The notes: generated by a model not told the origin, from the letters alone. Shown: positions 11,829 to 22,669, counted from the stretch's first letter. The stretch is 64,000 nucleotides of DNA from Chrysophaeum taylorii (GCA_029834535.1 JAQMWT010000314.1:806001-870000), one strand, 5' to 3'. Translations and numbers: made by a program.

Positions 11829-13099
11829 ATTGTAGGCTTGACATAACCAAAGAAGCCCGGTAACAGGAGTGAGAGAAGTGGTCTTATCGATTCCGGTGTC
11901 ATGTGTTTGGAAGATGTAGGTTTCGCCAAATGCATTTATGTGTGCCTGGTATTTAGAAGAGGAGTTAGAAACTATAATGTCTCCACCTGTGTGTCTTCCG
12001 CCAGTGATGTAAATGATGGGGGAAGTGGATGATTTATTTAAGAATAACCTGTGAGATGGTTGGTTAGATTCGATAGTTGTAATACGAAAGGACACAGGTA
12101 AAGTGGTGGATTTTGGGAATAAGCGTCCCATAATATTATAGAGGAGCACAAAAGCTTTGAGTTCAATAGGAGATCTCATGCAAGCAAGGGGCTTTCTTGA
12201 ATTAGTCAAGAATCCTAAGCGGAAGTTAGAAATGCCCTCCATTTCATCTTGACTTGGATGTTCGACTGTTTTGTTGGAGTGCAGACGAAGAAACAGCATG
12301 GTTAAAGTTTCGAGCTCAGTCACTGTTAAGCGAACGGATCCTGTGCGACTGAAGTTGTTGCAAGTTTTGGGTGTGGACACGAATGGCATGTCAGAGAAGA
12401 CCTGCGTCCAAGGTTCGACTATTAACTTGCGACTGATGGAGTTAGCATAATCTGCAATGTCCAGAAAGGAAGTGACTCGTTTGTTAGGCCAGGAAAGCAA
12501 ATCTAGATGGCCGGTGTTATGTTTGCGCGCAACGAGGATCCATCTTTCTCTGGCTTTATAATCTCCACATGGATAGCATGGAAATCGGTCACACATACCC
12601 ACTGTACAGTGCATCGTAGAGAAGATGAGATTAGCAACTCGTATATGATCTTCATACGATGCGGAGTGTGGTGGCGTCATTTCCATGAAAAGAACAAGGG
12701 GGCTTTAAAAGCTCAAGTACACTTAGAGCACTTGGAAATAAGGGGTCGTCCATATCACGTTCGAAAGTTGATATGGATCTCCCGTTGATTATGTTGCGGT
12801 TGGTGCATGGCGATGTCAGTTCCACTATATCAGTATAATATCGAGCACGCTCAGTGTCCGATGCTCGATGTAGATATGTAAGAAACTTGGGTAGTGATGG
12901 GAAAACTTCAATGGAATTACCAAAACGTCTTCGTATCATGCGCGTGAGATTTTCGTCGCTTTCAACAAGAACTTTAACGTTGATGCTGATTTGCATGTCA
13001 TTAGAAGCGCAAGCCAAGAAGGCAGGAGTGGACATCCCGGAGCAAAGTAGAGTTACAGTAGGTGTTCGTGAACTTGGGGACGTAGTTACTGTGTGAAGT

Positions 13100-15400
13100 A
13101 AACGTGTAGTAACCTTGCGTCATACGGGAGGTGGGAAATGCTTGCGTATGTAAGGCAACTGCGAATGCATTGACTCCAAGATGGTTTTGAGCCATGGGAC
13201 GTAAATTACGCGTTCCACGAGGGTGGAATATAGCTTTAGCATTTCGCGTTGTTCGTTAAAAGCACTTAGTCTGAACTGTAGTGAGCGAAGTTCTATTTTA
13301 CGAGCTTTCGCTTGTTGTAGCGAATAAATTGGGAGACGAGGTAATGAATTGTTTAATCTAAACAAAGTAATCTTGACATTATCGTCAATTTTACTCTGGA
13401 TAGATGATTGTCCTTTAAATTCAGCCCCATAAATATGTATACCAAGTTTATCGTCTCCCCATTGAGTCATGCTGATGATGTGCAGATCGGGATCGTTGTG
13501 GTCGTTTTGCTTGGGTAGGAAAAGCGCAACATCTAGCTTTACATATCCCACGTTCGGATGTTTTGGGAGAGCGGGAATAACGGTTCTTATTATCATGGCA
13601 TGTGTGATACTTTGCGTATCCGTAGCAGTCTGAATAGCGGGTGACAAGGACTCGGGTAGCTTAACGATGTGTATGGGATCAGCGTAACGTTTAAAGTTAA
13701 TTACATGTTGAGAAGCACACGTGTCAGCATATCCTGGCGTAGTCATTAGCGGTAAATTGTACTCGTTGTACAGTTTAAAGCATTGTTGCATAACAGGCAT
13801 GTGTCGAGCTTTGACTAGACACGTACTGTGTCATGAAACTTTGCGTTTGTTCGGAAGGCACAACGACGAGTGTAAAGCCATTATTTAGTTTCGGTAGCAA
13901 CACAGGGGGATCTGTACCATCCTCATTATCTTCGTTAGGTTGATTATTGGGGAGCTCGGAGTGCGAAGAAGTTTCCCGAGCTTGACGACGAACGATAGCA
14001 TTCTGGGCTTTAGCATTTATGTGCTGCAGTAGCGGCTGAGGAATGTTATCTATTTCATCATCTTTGATAGATAGAAAAGTATGAAACATTTTTTCTGTTT
14101 CAGCAGTCCCCCTCTGCTCCGCATCACTGGGGGACGTTGCAGGAGCAGAAGTTTCAGCTTGATACTTTTCTTCTATAACATGAGAGTCTTTATCGGCTTC
14201 TAGGAGGTTCGATATAGTGTTGGACATAGTGTCAACTCGAGATAAGTAGAGATGGACTTGAGTAGCTTCGTCAGGGTCTAAAGACTGTGTCGAAGCTTGA
14301 GAAGCGGTTGTCCAAAGAGTACTCAATAAGCTCTTCATTTCCTCCTGTACCATTTTAGAGTCGGTAGCGGGCTTGGGATTCGCTTCCTGTAATTTACCAA
14401 ACAGGTGGCGAAGACGATCAACTAGATAAGTAGCCCGGTCCATTAGAGACATGTTAGAGCGGGAGTTGCGGTTAGAGGAGTGTGAGTAGACAGGACGGTC
14501 GAAACTGTTGCCTTTAACGTTACAATTTGAAGGTAGACGATAGTAAGACGTGTCACGAGGTGAAATTGTCGATGCTTTATCTTTTGCATTACGAAGCTTA
14601 CGAGCGTTGAAGCCAGACTGTCCAGCCACAGTAGATAACAATGAGTAAGCATTGTTTAGAGAGTCGTGGGATTGATGAATAGTATCCATCAATAATACCT
14701 TAGGTGGCTTGGTAGCGGTAGTACCAGGGATGTATGGAATCCATGATGCGGGTTCATCATCCAAGCGTCGGTAAGATGAAAATTTTGTTTCATTATATAT
14801 CTTTAACAGGAACTCCAATAACGGGCGAACATCGTTAGGATCAACTAGCTTTAACACTTCAGGATCGTGAGTCGAGTTGTTCCCCGAGCGTGTCTCGTAG
14901 AGTTTGCACCACTCCAATAAAGACTGAGAATAGCGCTCGTGATCAGAGGGATTAGCATATAGACGATAGATCCCCTCGTGAGCTTTGAGTGTGATTATGG
15001 AATCATTAAATTGGATTGATGTTTCATCATTATTTAATTGCTTTGCCTGAGTTTGGAAAGCAAGGAGTTGTTCGACAAATACATGAGCATACCAATTAAC
15101 ATTTAAGGACATTCGATTAAACTGAGATTTAAGCTCAGTGACATCCGTACATGACACTGTCTCATAGTAATGGTAAGCTAAAAGCATTACTGCACGTAGT
15201 TTGTTAGGGTGTGCGGTAAACGCATAGATCTTCTTTAATTGTGGCCACATGGCGAGGGCAGGGCGTTCTTGAGATTCTAGATTGAAGAACGTGTACAGGA
15301 AACCGGCGTAAGTTTCACAATGTTTAATCCAATCGGCATTAGAGAGACCTGTAAAGGATATGTTAGTTAGAGATGAGTCATACACAGTCGATTTAGGGAG
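13100..15400 (-). mobile_element. Copia element 1: gag-like and protease region
   Basis: The region begins with a long gag-like frame of over 500 codons that lacks recognisable CCHC knuckles. It is followed by a segment with a retropepsin-like site (YADTC... near 13720) and downstream beta-rich sequence. Further gag-pol linker sequence continues to the nested hAT at 11828. Treated as a fossil part of the element; assignment of gag is by position, not by motif. Confidence 0.6.
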
Positions 15401-16338
15401 TCGGGTATCTAATAAAGTGAGGACACGCTTAACATCCTCATTTAATTCGGGTCGAACAAGATTGTATGACGCTTGGTAGTAAAGTCGTTCGAGATTATTT
15501 CGAACATCGACTGATAGTTGATGGGAAGAATTAACGTGCCAAGTTTTGAGATGATGAGCAAGGCATCTTCATTAGGTAGATATAAATCGTTAATTTTTTC
15601 AGCTTTCCATTGAGCGAAAATAATATCAACTTCTTGTTCAAGAAGTTAGTTATACTCCGGAGCATTCCGGGTGTAAGCGTCATACGAATCGAAGCAGAAC
15701 AACGCGTCCACGTATGGGCTTGTCATATTTATGCGAAGCATCTCAATTTGCAAGCTTACTTTTCGTTGAGTTGTCTTGGAAGCGCAATCCATTGTTGAGT
15801 TTATCAACAAGGATTTGTTCCTGCTTATAAATATCTGTAGTGGATATTGGTTTTTGTTTTGACATAGTCGTGGCCTATTGAAAATAGGTTACAGGAGTGA
15901 TAAAACAATTTGACATGTTCGAATGAGGGGTTTCTAACATGCAGAGGGATATGTACAGTTCGCTATTTTAAGCGTGAGCATATATACAAGACCAAACAAA
16001 TCATTATGCCATTTAAGCATGATGATTCGAGACTGAAGAATGGATTAATTCTCGAGCAGACAGTCTTTTGTTGGGGAATGGAAGAAAAAGAAAAATCCGT
16101 ACAAGTTTCCGCGGCTTGTGTAGGAAAAAATTTAATTTTATTGGCTATGCGAGTGCATATGACGAGTTGCCGACCCAACTCGGTCACAAACCAAATTAAG
16201 TGGCGGTCAAATACCGTCACACAACAGATATGTACAGTAGACCACCGGCAAACACATTGTCGCATTGTACTCGTAATCAGGCGTAAACTGATCACTCCAT
16301 TATACGCACAACACAGTTGGGCTGACACACCTACGCAT

Positions 16339-16352
16339 CTGGGCCCATAACC
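16339..16352 (-). other. primer binding site, half-tRNA initiator Met type
   Basis: The plus strand reads CTGGGCCCATAACC directly beside the LTR. This is identical to the anticodon stem-loop of eukaryotic initiator tRNA-Met (CAU anticodon), so the minus strand is complementary to that tRNA. Priming from an internal tRNA-Met fragment, not the 3' CCA end, is known for Drosophila copia, Ty5 and relatives. Confidence 0.88.
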
Positions 16353-16755
16353 TGGAGAGATTTGACCCTCTCCGGGTACATGGTAGAGACTGCGTGCAGT
16401 CTTAGGCGTGTACAGACCATTCCGCTTGTCACAAGCTACTACACAAGGTAGGGATTTAGGCCCTAACTCCATAAGGACATTAGGTCCCACAGAAGCATTC
16501 ACACTGACATTGAGGAATGAAGCCTCCATTAGTTAAACAGACAACCTCATACCTGACGGTACGCACCTGGAGGTCTACTCCTTGTTGGAAGTGAACTGCA
16601 GATCTAATTCTTCATAATCTGAGATAATAATGGCGGAAGGGGTAAGGAAGGAAAGAGGGAAAGCCGTATTACGGAGAGAAAACCCTCTTGTGGAGATAGG
16701 TGTGAAAGGAGTGAAATGTTCCAGTGTCGTACACATAATAGTGTAGCTCTCTGGA
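16353..16755 (-). repeat. 5' LTR of Copia element 1
   Basis: Same length and near-identical sequence as 1759-2161. The outer border is the 5-bp duplication CTTTC at 16756-16760. The inner border abuts the primer site at 16339-16352. It should carry the element's promoter, but I cannot point to a convincing TATA box. Confidence 0.93.
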
Positions 16756-17328
16756 CTTTCATCAGTCGCTGAACAAGATGATGATCTGATCTCTAGTACA
16801 GATTTCGACATATTTCGCCATTAGCCCACCTAGCATCTTCTTCCACGTTTCCTCTTCTTTACGATCGATGCCTTTTCACTTTTCGATGATTCGCCTCTTC
16901 TTGCAATATCCTTTTCATTTTGTTTTTACCTCTCAACCTATTCCACGTTCAACTTTGCGCTCTTTCTCCTTTCTCAATCACACTCGCCTGCTACTCCGCT
17001 CTACTCTATCTTTCTCGTGCACTTCGCACACTTCTCATTCCACGCCTCCTCCTCGCAACTCGACGTCTATTTGTCTCTGGCCAGACATTTGTTTTGTTAG
17101 TTTCAGATTTCGCTCATCACCGAGTTCAATCTGCGCGTAGAGATTGAAAATTGGATTTAGGGTTAGTACCCCCCAGTATATCACACTCGCACCCAATAAC
17201 CAAAAAATTGCTGTGTCGAACACCGTGCTGCTCTTTGTGTCGTTAGAGACAGGGCGTCGTCAGGGCAGCACTACCACTGCCATCATTCTCTACCAGGGGC
17301 ACAGTGAATTTTTCCTGTCTCTACGCCG

Positions 17329-17415
17329 CTCGAAGAACATTACTTGCTCGAAGAACATTACTTGCTCGAAGAATATTGCTTGCTCGAAGAATATTACTTG
17401 TTCGAAGAATATTCG
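17329..17415 (+). repeat. 18-bp tandem repeat, about 4.8 copies
   Basis: The unit CTCGAAGAACATTACTTG repeats head to tail with small drift (AACATT to AATATT). There is no spacer between units, so it is a minisatellite and not a CRISPR-type array. Confidence 0.9.
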
Positions 17416-17686
17416 TAGTAGTGCGCGAGGGATTTCATTTAGTCATGAAAACACAAGGAGCGCGGGACGATCGTAGGTGCACCGAAGAAGCCTCCCACCC
17501 TACTAGCGACATAGACCTCGGGAGTCTGTCTGTCTCCGACGATCTCGTCGGAATGCAGAAGTATAATTTATAGCAAAATCAAGCCGCGCCGCCAGACTCT
17601 TCAATGAGTGAGAGCGAAGCGAGTAGGTGCAACGTCGGTCGTCCTCTCGACCCCCCCCCCCAAAAAAAAAAAAAGAACCGCCGAAG

Positions 17687-17745
17687 TCCTCCTCCTCCTC
17701 CTCCTCCTCCTCCTCCTCCTCCTCATAATAATAATAATAATAATA
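17687..17745 (+). repeat. compound (TCC)n(ATA)n microsatellite
   Basis: An uninterrupted TCC run passes directly into an ATA/AAT run, about 110 bp beyond the stop codon of the Mrs2-like gene. A CAGC-type tetranucleotide run follows at about 17811-17832. Confidence 0.92.
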
Positions 17746-17856
17746 GATAGAAGCGAGGTGATAGTGGTACGAGTAATCATTCCGGAGGAAAAAAAAAAAA
17801 TTCCGGGTGCCAGCCAGCCAGCCAGCCAGCCAGCAGTCCTTGGCGAGTGGGCTAAG

Positions 17857-19047
17857 TTAGAGAACGAGGGTGTCGGTGCGAACGAGCGCGGTGAAGACGG
17901 CCATCGCGACCAAGGTGAGGCATGCCATCGTGATGGCGACGACGAGGGCAAAGGATGGTCCTTGGTGATGCAAATTCATGCCAAAAAATCCCGCGACAAA
18001 GGCACCGGCCGCGCACAAGAGCGAGAAGACGGTGAGAATGGTGTCCGCCTGGATGAGTCTATTGCGCGCGAGATCCAAGCGCATCGAAAACAGATCTTCG
18101 GCGTTGTCGATCCCCAACCTGAGCAATTCGAGCCTGGTCTGCGTCGCCGTCGCGTGCTGAAGGTAGTTTTCGAGGAGGAGTTCGACATCTTCGTGCTCCA
18201 CGAGCATCTCGGGGGAGAGAGGGGGTTCGAATTTTTGCGGCGCTTCGCGGAGGTGGCCCAAGCGCATCATGCACATGTCTTCGTCCTCGTTGAGGGTGGC
18301 CTCGATGGCCTCGACCGTGTCTCGCGCGCGCGTTTCTTGATAGGATACGTCGTTCTTTAAACGCCGGAGTCTCTCGAGCTGTTCGAGCGTTATCCGCGAC
18401 GCCTGGAGGAGCTCGATGGCCTGCGTCGCGATCGGCGACAGCCTCTCGCAGTCTGCCGTGAGTCGTCGCGTTGCCACCGCCAACACGGCTTCCAATGCCC
18501 GCAGCTCGAAAGGTAGAGAGGACGACGAATCGTAGAGGTCCTCGTCCTTGATCGCCGTCGCGACGCGAAGTTGTTGACACAGCTCGTCGACGAGAGCGCC
18601 CGGCGTCTTGGGGAGGAGCACGAGCATCCTATCGTGAACGATGACGGCTTTGAGGGGATCGAAGTTCGCCAGGATGACGTGCTGCCGGACGACGATGCCC
18701 GGATGAGCCGCTTTGAGCGTGTAGGATGGATCCATCGACCGTAGGTCGCGCGCGTGCAGCGACATGTGGTGCAACCGCACGTCGCGCGTGCCATCCGACT
18801 CGACGGCCTGGGCGATGCGCCGCATCACCTCGCGCATGCGCATCTCGAGGATCGACTTGCTGCCGTCGGCTCGCAATTCCAGTACCTCGAGGCTCTGCCC
18901 GAGCCGGGACACGCGCCGGGCGAGCTCGGGGACCTTCGCGTCTACCCACGACCCCTGCTCGATGTCCTCGTACACCACCTCCTTCTCCGTCCACCCGCCG
19001 AGCGCCATCAACGCCTGGAACGACTTCTTTCGTTTAAGATTCCCCAT
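17857..19047 (-). CDS. MRS2: Mrs2/CorA-type magnesium channel
   Basis: 396 aa, ATG start. It forms the pentameric Mg2+ channel known from mitochondrial inner membranes and, in plants, other membranes. The N-terminal domain has the Mrs2 block LHARDLRSMDPS (about residues 99-110), then VVRQHVILANFDPLKAVI. LPFELRALEAVL and the acidic NEDEDMCMMRL block follow in the helical stalk. Two C-terminal membrane helices (about 335-357 and 365-388) flank the diagnostic GMN motif in FFGMNL near residue 357. The C-terminus is short. No obvious targeting peptide is visible (MGNLKRKKSF), so the membrane it serves is open. It is divergent to the secreted protein gene, with 238 bp between starts. Confidence 0.93.
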   Translation of the reverse strand: MGNLKRKKSFQALMALGGWTEKEVVYEDIEQGSWVDAKVPELARRVSRLGQSLEVLELRADGSKSILEMRMREVMRRIAQAVESDGTRDVRLHHMSLHARDLRSMDPSYTLKAAHPGIVVRQHVILANFDPLKAVIVHDRMLVLLPKTPGALVDELCQQLRVATAIKDEDLYDSSSSLPFELRALEAVLAVATRRLTADCERLSPIATQAIELLQASRITLEQLERLRRLKNDVSYQETRARDTVEAIEATLNEDEDMCMMRLGHLREAPQKFEPPLSPEMLVEHEDVELLLENYLQHATATQTRLELLRLGIDNAEDLFSMRLDLARNRLIQADTILTVFSLLCAAGAFVAGFFGMNLHHQGPSFALVVAITMACLTLVAMAVFTALVRTDTLVL

Positions 19048-19285
19048 TTTTTTTATTTATTGTTGGAAGCCGGCGACGACGGCGACCTCAAAACTGCGGA
19101 CGGACGACCGACTCTTGTCCCTCAAGCAAGCAATTGTTAATTAATTACCCCTGCCGCTTCTTTTTTTTGGGGGGGGGGGGTGCCCCAGCCCATTTCTGGC
19201 AAGATTTGCAGAAAATAACTGTCCTAGATACGTTGCTCTGCGTCAGCAGCAGTTTGGATTTTTTGGAAGCGTGTGTTGTTCCAAA

Positions 19286-20077
19286 ATGCAACTAACTTTC
19301 TTTCAAATTGCCGCTCTCGCCGCTGGCGCGGCCGCGCAGTTCAGCGACGACTACGACGAGGACGCGCTCGTGCCGTGCGCGTACGAGGCGATCGATGGTT
19401 TCGTCTTGGCGCTAACCGAAGACCTGGGCGCCAGCGACGGCTGGGAACTCTCGACCGTTGTCTCGGGGTATTCCGGCTCGGGATATCTCGTTTGGGCAGG
19501 CGGGGACTCTTTCAGCACCCCGGGCGTCGGCGCGACGCCCATCTGGGTCTACATCACGAGCCCGGGCAAATATGTCGTTTTCTGGCGCAGTTACAACACC
19601 GTCGAGGAAGACCCGACCGAGCACAACGATAACTGGCTCAAGTGTTTTCTTCCGGCCGAGTTTTACTATGGCGAAAAACAATCCGACGGCTCCAGGGTAT
19701 ATCCCGCGGGCTCAAACCTCGATCCGCAGCCCGAGGGCGAGAGCGCCGATGGCTGGTTCAAGGTCTACATGAACGCCCGGTACGGCTGGACCTACGATTC
19801 GAGTACATCGGATTTCGATCCACACGACATCTACGCCGAATTTCACGAGGAGGGTATCTACAAGTGCGAAATCAGCGGTCGCTCCGACGGCCACGCGATC
19901 GACGCCGTCTATCTGGCGAGGTACGACGCGCTCGACTATGACCCCGAGCCCGTCTACACCCTCGACGCCGCCCGCTCCGTGGCCGACGCCGCCCGCCCCT
20001 CTCCCTGCGTCCTTCCTGAGGGCGTCCAAATTTTCGACACCTACCTCCCCTACGAAAACACCACCGTCCGCCTCTAG
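19286..20077 (+). CDS. secreted protein with carbohydrate-binding-like beta domain
   Basis: 263 aa from the ATG at 19286 (the upstream GTG codon is not a likely start). The first 17 residues form a signal peptide (MQLTFFQIAALAAGAAA followed by Q), so the protein enters the secretory path. The body has the pattern GYLVWAGGDSF, ITSPGKYVVFWRSYN, a NDNWLKCF block, and near the end EEGIYKCEISGRSDGHAIDAV. This G-Y-x-v-xWR ... Y-x-isgRS-xG-xaID-x-v layout recalls jelly-roll carbohydrate-binding-like domains attached to algal and bacterial secreted enzymes. No catalytic motif is visible. Role in cell-wall or extracellular polysaccharide binding is inference. The stop is followed by a GGA triplet run. 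Confidence 0.6.
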   Translation: MQLTFFQIAALAAGAAAQFSDDYDEDALVPCAYEAIDGFVLALTEDLGASDGWELSTVVSGYSGSGYLVWAGGDSFSTPGVGATPIWVYITSPGKYVVFWRSYNTVEEDPTEHNDNWLKCFLPAEFYYGEKQSDGSRVYPAGSNLDPQPEGESADGWFKVYMNARYGWTYDSSTSDFDPHDIYAEFHEEGIYKCEISGRSDGHAIDAVYLARYDALDYDPEPVYTLDAARSVADAARPSPCVLPEGVQIFDTYLPYENTTVRL

Positions 20078-20249
20078 GAGGAGGAGGAGGAGGAGGAGGG
20101 GGACCACCGGCTCATCATCATCATCGTCGTGGAGGACCCACGCTTCGTCTTTCATTCAAGAGAGCCGGGCCCTCGAGTCTAAAGTGTTGTTGCACTGGAG
20201 CCCCCTTGATTGCCTTTGATGCTAACTTACTTTTTGTTTGTTTGCTACT

Positions 20250-21002
20250 TCAAGCAGCAGCAGCAGCAGCAGCAGTAGCTGGAGGGTCATCATCGTTGGG
20301 CCGCACGCGGAGTCGCTCGAGCTCCAGATTGAGATTAGGTTGCTTTTCGAAGACGAGCCAATCGGCATCGCCCGCGTCCAGGACGAGGGCGCCGGGAGAA
20401 GCGTACACCAAACGGAAGGTCGTGTCCCGGGCCCGGCCCGAAATGTCCTTTCCGGTGCCATCGATGCCGCGCGCGTACGTTACGGCCAATACTCGCGACT
20501 TTTTCTTTGTTTTATAGGTGCCAAACAACAAGTTCTTTACGTTGGGAAAGGGCCCAATGACCCGCACCACCTCGGTCAGCACGATGTCGCCGCCCTCCTC
20601 GAGCGACACGAACAACTCCTCCATCCGCGCCAGAGGCACGCGGTGGAGGCCCGTCCCTATCGCGCCGATCGCGTCGTCAGACCTCGCCCATACCAGCCGA
20701 TAGTCGCCCGGGAACACTTCTCCCGAGGCGGGGAGTACACCAATCATTGCATCGATCGCATCTAAGTCTCGCGTCTCTGCGCCGCACGCAGCGATGAGTT
20801 CGTTCACCTCACCTTGCGCAGCCGCACTGTCCAATCGTTCTACGATTCGGTCAGCCCAAGCAGCCGTCTTCTCCACCCCAGCGTCACCGATCTTCCGCAG
20901 CTCCTGGAACCGTTTCGCGCGCCGCGCGTGCAGGACCACGCCCTCGGGCGCAGGCGGCGTGCCTACGAACGCGCTCACCACCACCGCCAAAACTACGAGC
21001 AT
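20250..21002 (-). CDS. plastid-targeted PAP/fibrillin-like protein
   Basis: 250 aa, ATG start. The N-terminus is a hydrophobic signal peptide ending VVVSAFVGTPP. The SA-F context matches the bipartite plastid signal of red-derived secondary plastids, where Phe follows the cleavage site. The body fits the PAP/fibrillin family of lipid-binding plastid proteins (plastoglobules, thylakoids): GDYRLVWARSDDAIGAIGTG near residue 98, a middle beta region, RLVYASPGALVLDAGD, and the terminal DWLVFEK near 217. The last residues are an Ala run encoded by a GCT/GCA microsatellite. Plastid location is inferred from the motif. It converges with the secreted protein gene, with 172 bp between stops. Confidence 0.72.
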   Translation of the reverse strand: MLVVLAVVVSAFVGTPPAPEGVVLHARRAKRFQELRKIGDAGVEKTAAWADRIVERLDSAAAQGEVNELIAACGAETRDLDAIDAMIGVLPASGEVFPGDYRLVWARSDDAIGAIGTGLHRVPLARMEELFVSLEEGGDIVLTEVVRVIGPFPNVKNLLFGTYKTKKKSRVLAVTYARGIDGTGKDISGRARDTTFRLVYASPGALVLDAGDADWLVFEKQPNLNLELERLRVRPNDDDPPATAAAAAAA

Positions 21003-21311
21003 CGATTACTATTATTATTACCCTTCTCTCTCTGTTTTGACGTCGTTTATGGCGAAGTGAAATGAAGCGAGCGAAGGTTTAAGTGAATGAGTATGCAGAC
21101 AGACCGCTTTTTTCACCAAAGGGCCAAGAATACAAAGAAGAAAGAAATTTGTTGAAGCTTCTTCTTCGTACAAGCAAGCAAGCAACAACAGGGTCGTAAA
21201 ATAAAGAAGTGAGAATGCGGAACGGATTGCGGAAAGGAGTCTGGTGTAAATTTGTGTTCCCTGCTTGGCGCGAAACGACGACACTTAGACCTTCGGTCAG
21301 AAAGGTTGACG

Positions 21312-22205
21312 ATGCTGTTCCGCGGCATGTCGTCCGTATCCGACGACGGGCAGAGCGAGGTCTGCAGCCCCGCCGGAAGCGGTCTGGCGACGCACACGAC
21401 GTATTCGCTCTTGATGGGAAAGGACCTGCCCGAAAAGCTGTCGCTGGGCGCGCGTCTGTCCGAGAGTCTGTTTATGTGGTGCTCGTCGGTCGATCACGCG
21501 GAGGAGGCCGGCTCGCCGGTGAGCGTCAACGTGTACAGCGTCGGGAATCGCAAGGCGGTGCGTCATCTGAACAATCTGACGAAAAAAGCCGGGGGAGTGT
21601 TCCACGCGGCAGTTCAAATACGCGGCAAAGAGTGGAGCTTTGGCCACTGCGCGCAGGGGTGCGGGGTCTACTCGTGTCCGCCGCGCCGGTGCCCGCTCCA
21701 CACCTACCGGGAGTCGGTCTACCTGGGGGACTGCGGCCTCTCCGCGAGACAGGTCCGGATTATCTTAGAGACAATGCGCCGCGATTGGCCGGGGGCGTCT
21801 TACGACGTTCTCCACAAAAACTGCTGCACCTTTTGTGACGCCTTCTTGAAGAAACTTCTGGGCAACGATGTTGGCTTGCCGCGTTGGATTGATCGCTTCG
21901 CGAGGGCCGCGGCCCGCGTCGACGACGACGTCCGACGCAGTCTCACCGCGGTCTCGGCCATCGACTCCATGATGGCCAGCCGCATCACCTCGGCCTTACG
22001 GGGCTTCGCGCGCCTCAAGAACAAGCACAAGCGCCGCCTCACCGAGAGAATACGTCGCGTCTCCCCGCCCCATCTTCATCCCCGCTTCTCCACCCCCCGC
22101 CCCCAAAGAGCCAGGTCCTCCACCAACTTGCGCCCCTCCTCCTCCGGAACCACCGGGCTCAAAAGCCTCCGCGTCAGGAAGGTCCTCTCCCACGGGGAAG
22201 CGTGA
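21312..22205 (+). CDS. PPPDE-family (DeSI-like) thiol isopeptidase
   Basis: 297 aa from the first in-frame ATG at 21312; upstream codons are open but begin at TTG. PPPDE proteins are papain-fold cysteine peptidases that remove SUMO or ubiquitin. The domain starts with VSVNVYSVGN and has the catalytic His in GGVFHAAVQI, the W-x-FG block KEWSFGHCAQGCGVYSC, and the catalytic Cys in NCCTFCDAFLKKLLG followed by LPRWIDRFAR. Both members of the catalytic pair are present. The C-terminal 90 residues are basic and low-complexity (Arg, Pro, Ser). Divergent to the fibrillin-like gene, with 309 bp between starts. Confidence 0.85.
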   Translation: MLFRGMSSVSDDGQSEVCSPAGSGLATHTTYSLLMGKDLPEKLSLGARLSESLFMWCSSVDHAEEAGSPVSVNVYSVGNRKAVRHLNNLTKKAGGVFHAAVQIRGKEWSFGHCAQGCGVYSCPPRRCPLHTYRESVYLGDCGLSARQVRIILETMRRDWPGASYDVLHKNCCTFCDAFLKKLLGNDVGLPRWIDRFARAAARVDDDVRRSLTAVSAIDSMMASRITSALRGFARLKNKHKRRLTERIRRVSPPHLHPRFSTPRPQRARSSTNLRPSSSGTTGLKSLRVRKVLSHGEA

Positions 22206-22504
22206 CACGCTTCCTTCTCCGTTTTCTTTTTTCTTTTTACGTACCTGGGATACGCTGCTGATGCCCCCACCTTTTTAAATATAAATGAAACAAGGCTGCT
22301 TGTGAATACTTAGTATTATTATCATAAACAACGTGGTGCTGCGACGGGGATACGTGTGTCTGGCCGCAGCTGGTTTGGATAGTTATGATGTACGACCTGC
22401 TGCTCGCGTGCTTTTATGTAGGTGGGGTTCCTTGTCGTCTTCGAGACCCCGTATGACCTCGGCGCGCTGTGATATCAGGCGGTCCCCCTTTCTATCCTAT
22501 GTTT

Positions 22505-22660
22505 AAAAGGTCGACTGCTAAGAGGGGGGGGGGGGTGCTCGACGGGCTTGGTGTGTTGTTGTGTGGGGTATGGAGGATGCGCCTGACGGGCGTAGATAGG
22601 TAGTCGGGGCCATCGCCGAGCCGCGGGGCAGGCGAAGAAATGAAACGACGGGCCCCACCT
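22505..22660 (+). repeat. dispersed repeat family, copy 1
   Basis: Begins AAGGTCGACTGCTAAGAG, then a G-run, and includes GCCTGACGGGCG, GTCGGGGCCATCGCCGAG and GGGGCAGGCGAAG. The same blocks in the same order occur at 38004-38176; the 5' half also occurs at 52404-52488. Non-coding and of unknown class. Confidence 0.75.
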
Positions 22661-22669
22661 CTATATGCC

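Larger units (their letters stand above)
1759..16755 (-). mobile_element. Copia element 1: decayed Ty1/copia LTR retrotransposon with nested hAT
   Basis: Two 403-bp direct repeats bound this 15.0-kb element, about 12.1 kb without the nested hAT. The 5-bp target duplication CTTTC lies at 1754-1758 and 16756-16760. On the minus strand the order is 5' LTR, tRNA-Met primer site, a long gag-like region, protease, integrase, reverse transcriptase, RNase H, an extra 3' coding region, polypurine tract and 3' LTR. Integrase before RT marks it as Ty1/copia. The LTRs differ at about 11 of 403 positions (about 97% identical by eye), so it is fairly old. The internal frames are broken, with roughly ten breaks besides the hAT insertion. 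It is AT-richer than the host genes. Confidence 0.93.
16761..17856. other. non-coding or unrecognised stretch right of Copia element 1
   Basis: From 16761 to about 17140 the plus strand is pyrimidine-rich. A short tandem repeat lies at 17329-17415, then A- and C-runs and triplet microsatellites from 17650. Two open frames of about 90-110 codons exist (17144-17476 and 17304-17573), but both are largely the repeat itself. No gene is supported. Confidence 0.5.

Noticed and set aside
17157-17166. TTAGGGTTAG considered as telomeric repeat
   Set aside because: A single incomplete unit; no array on either side.
17329-17415. Regular 18-bp repeat considered as a CRISPR array
   Set aside because: Units abut without spacers, and the genome is eukaryotic.
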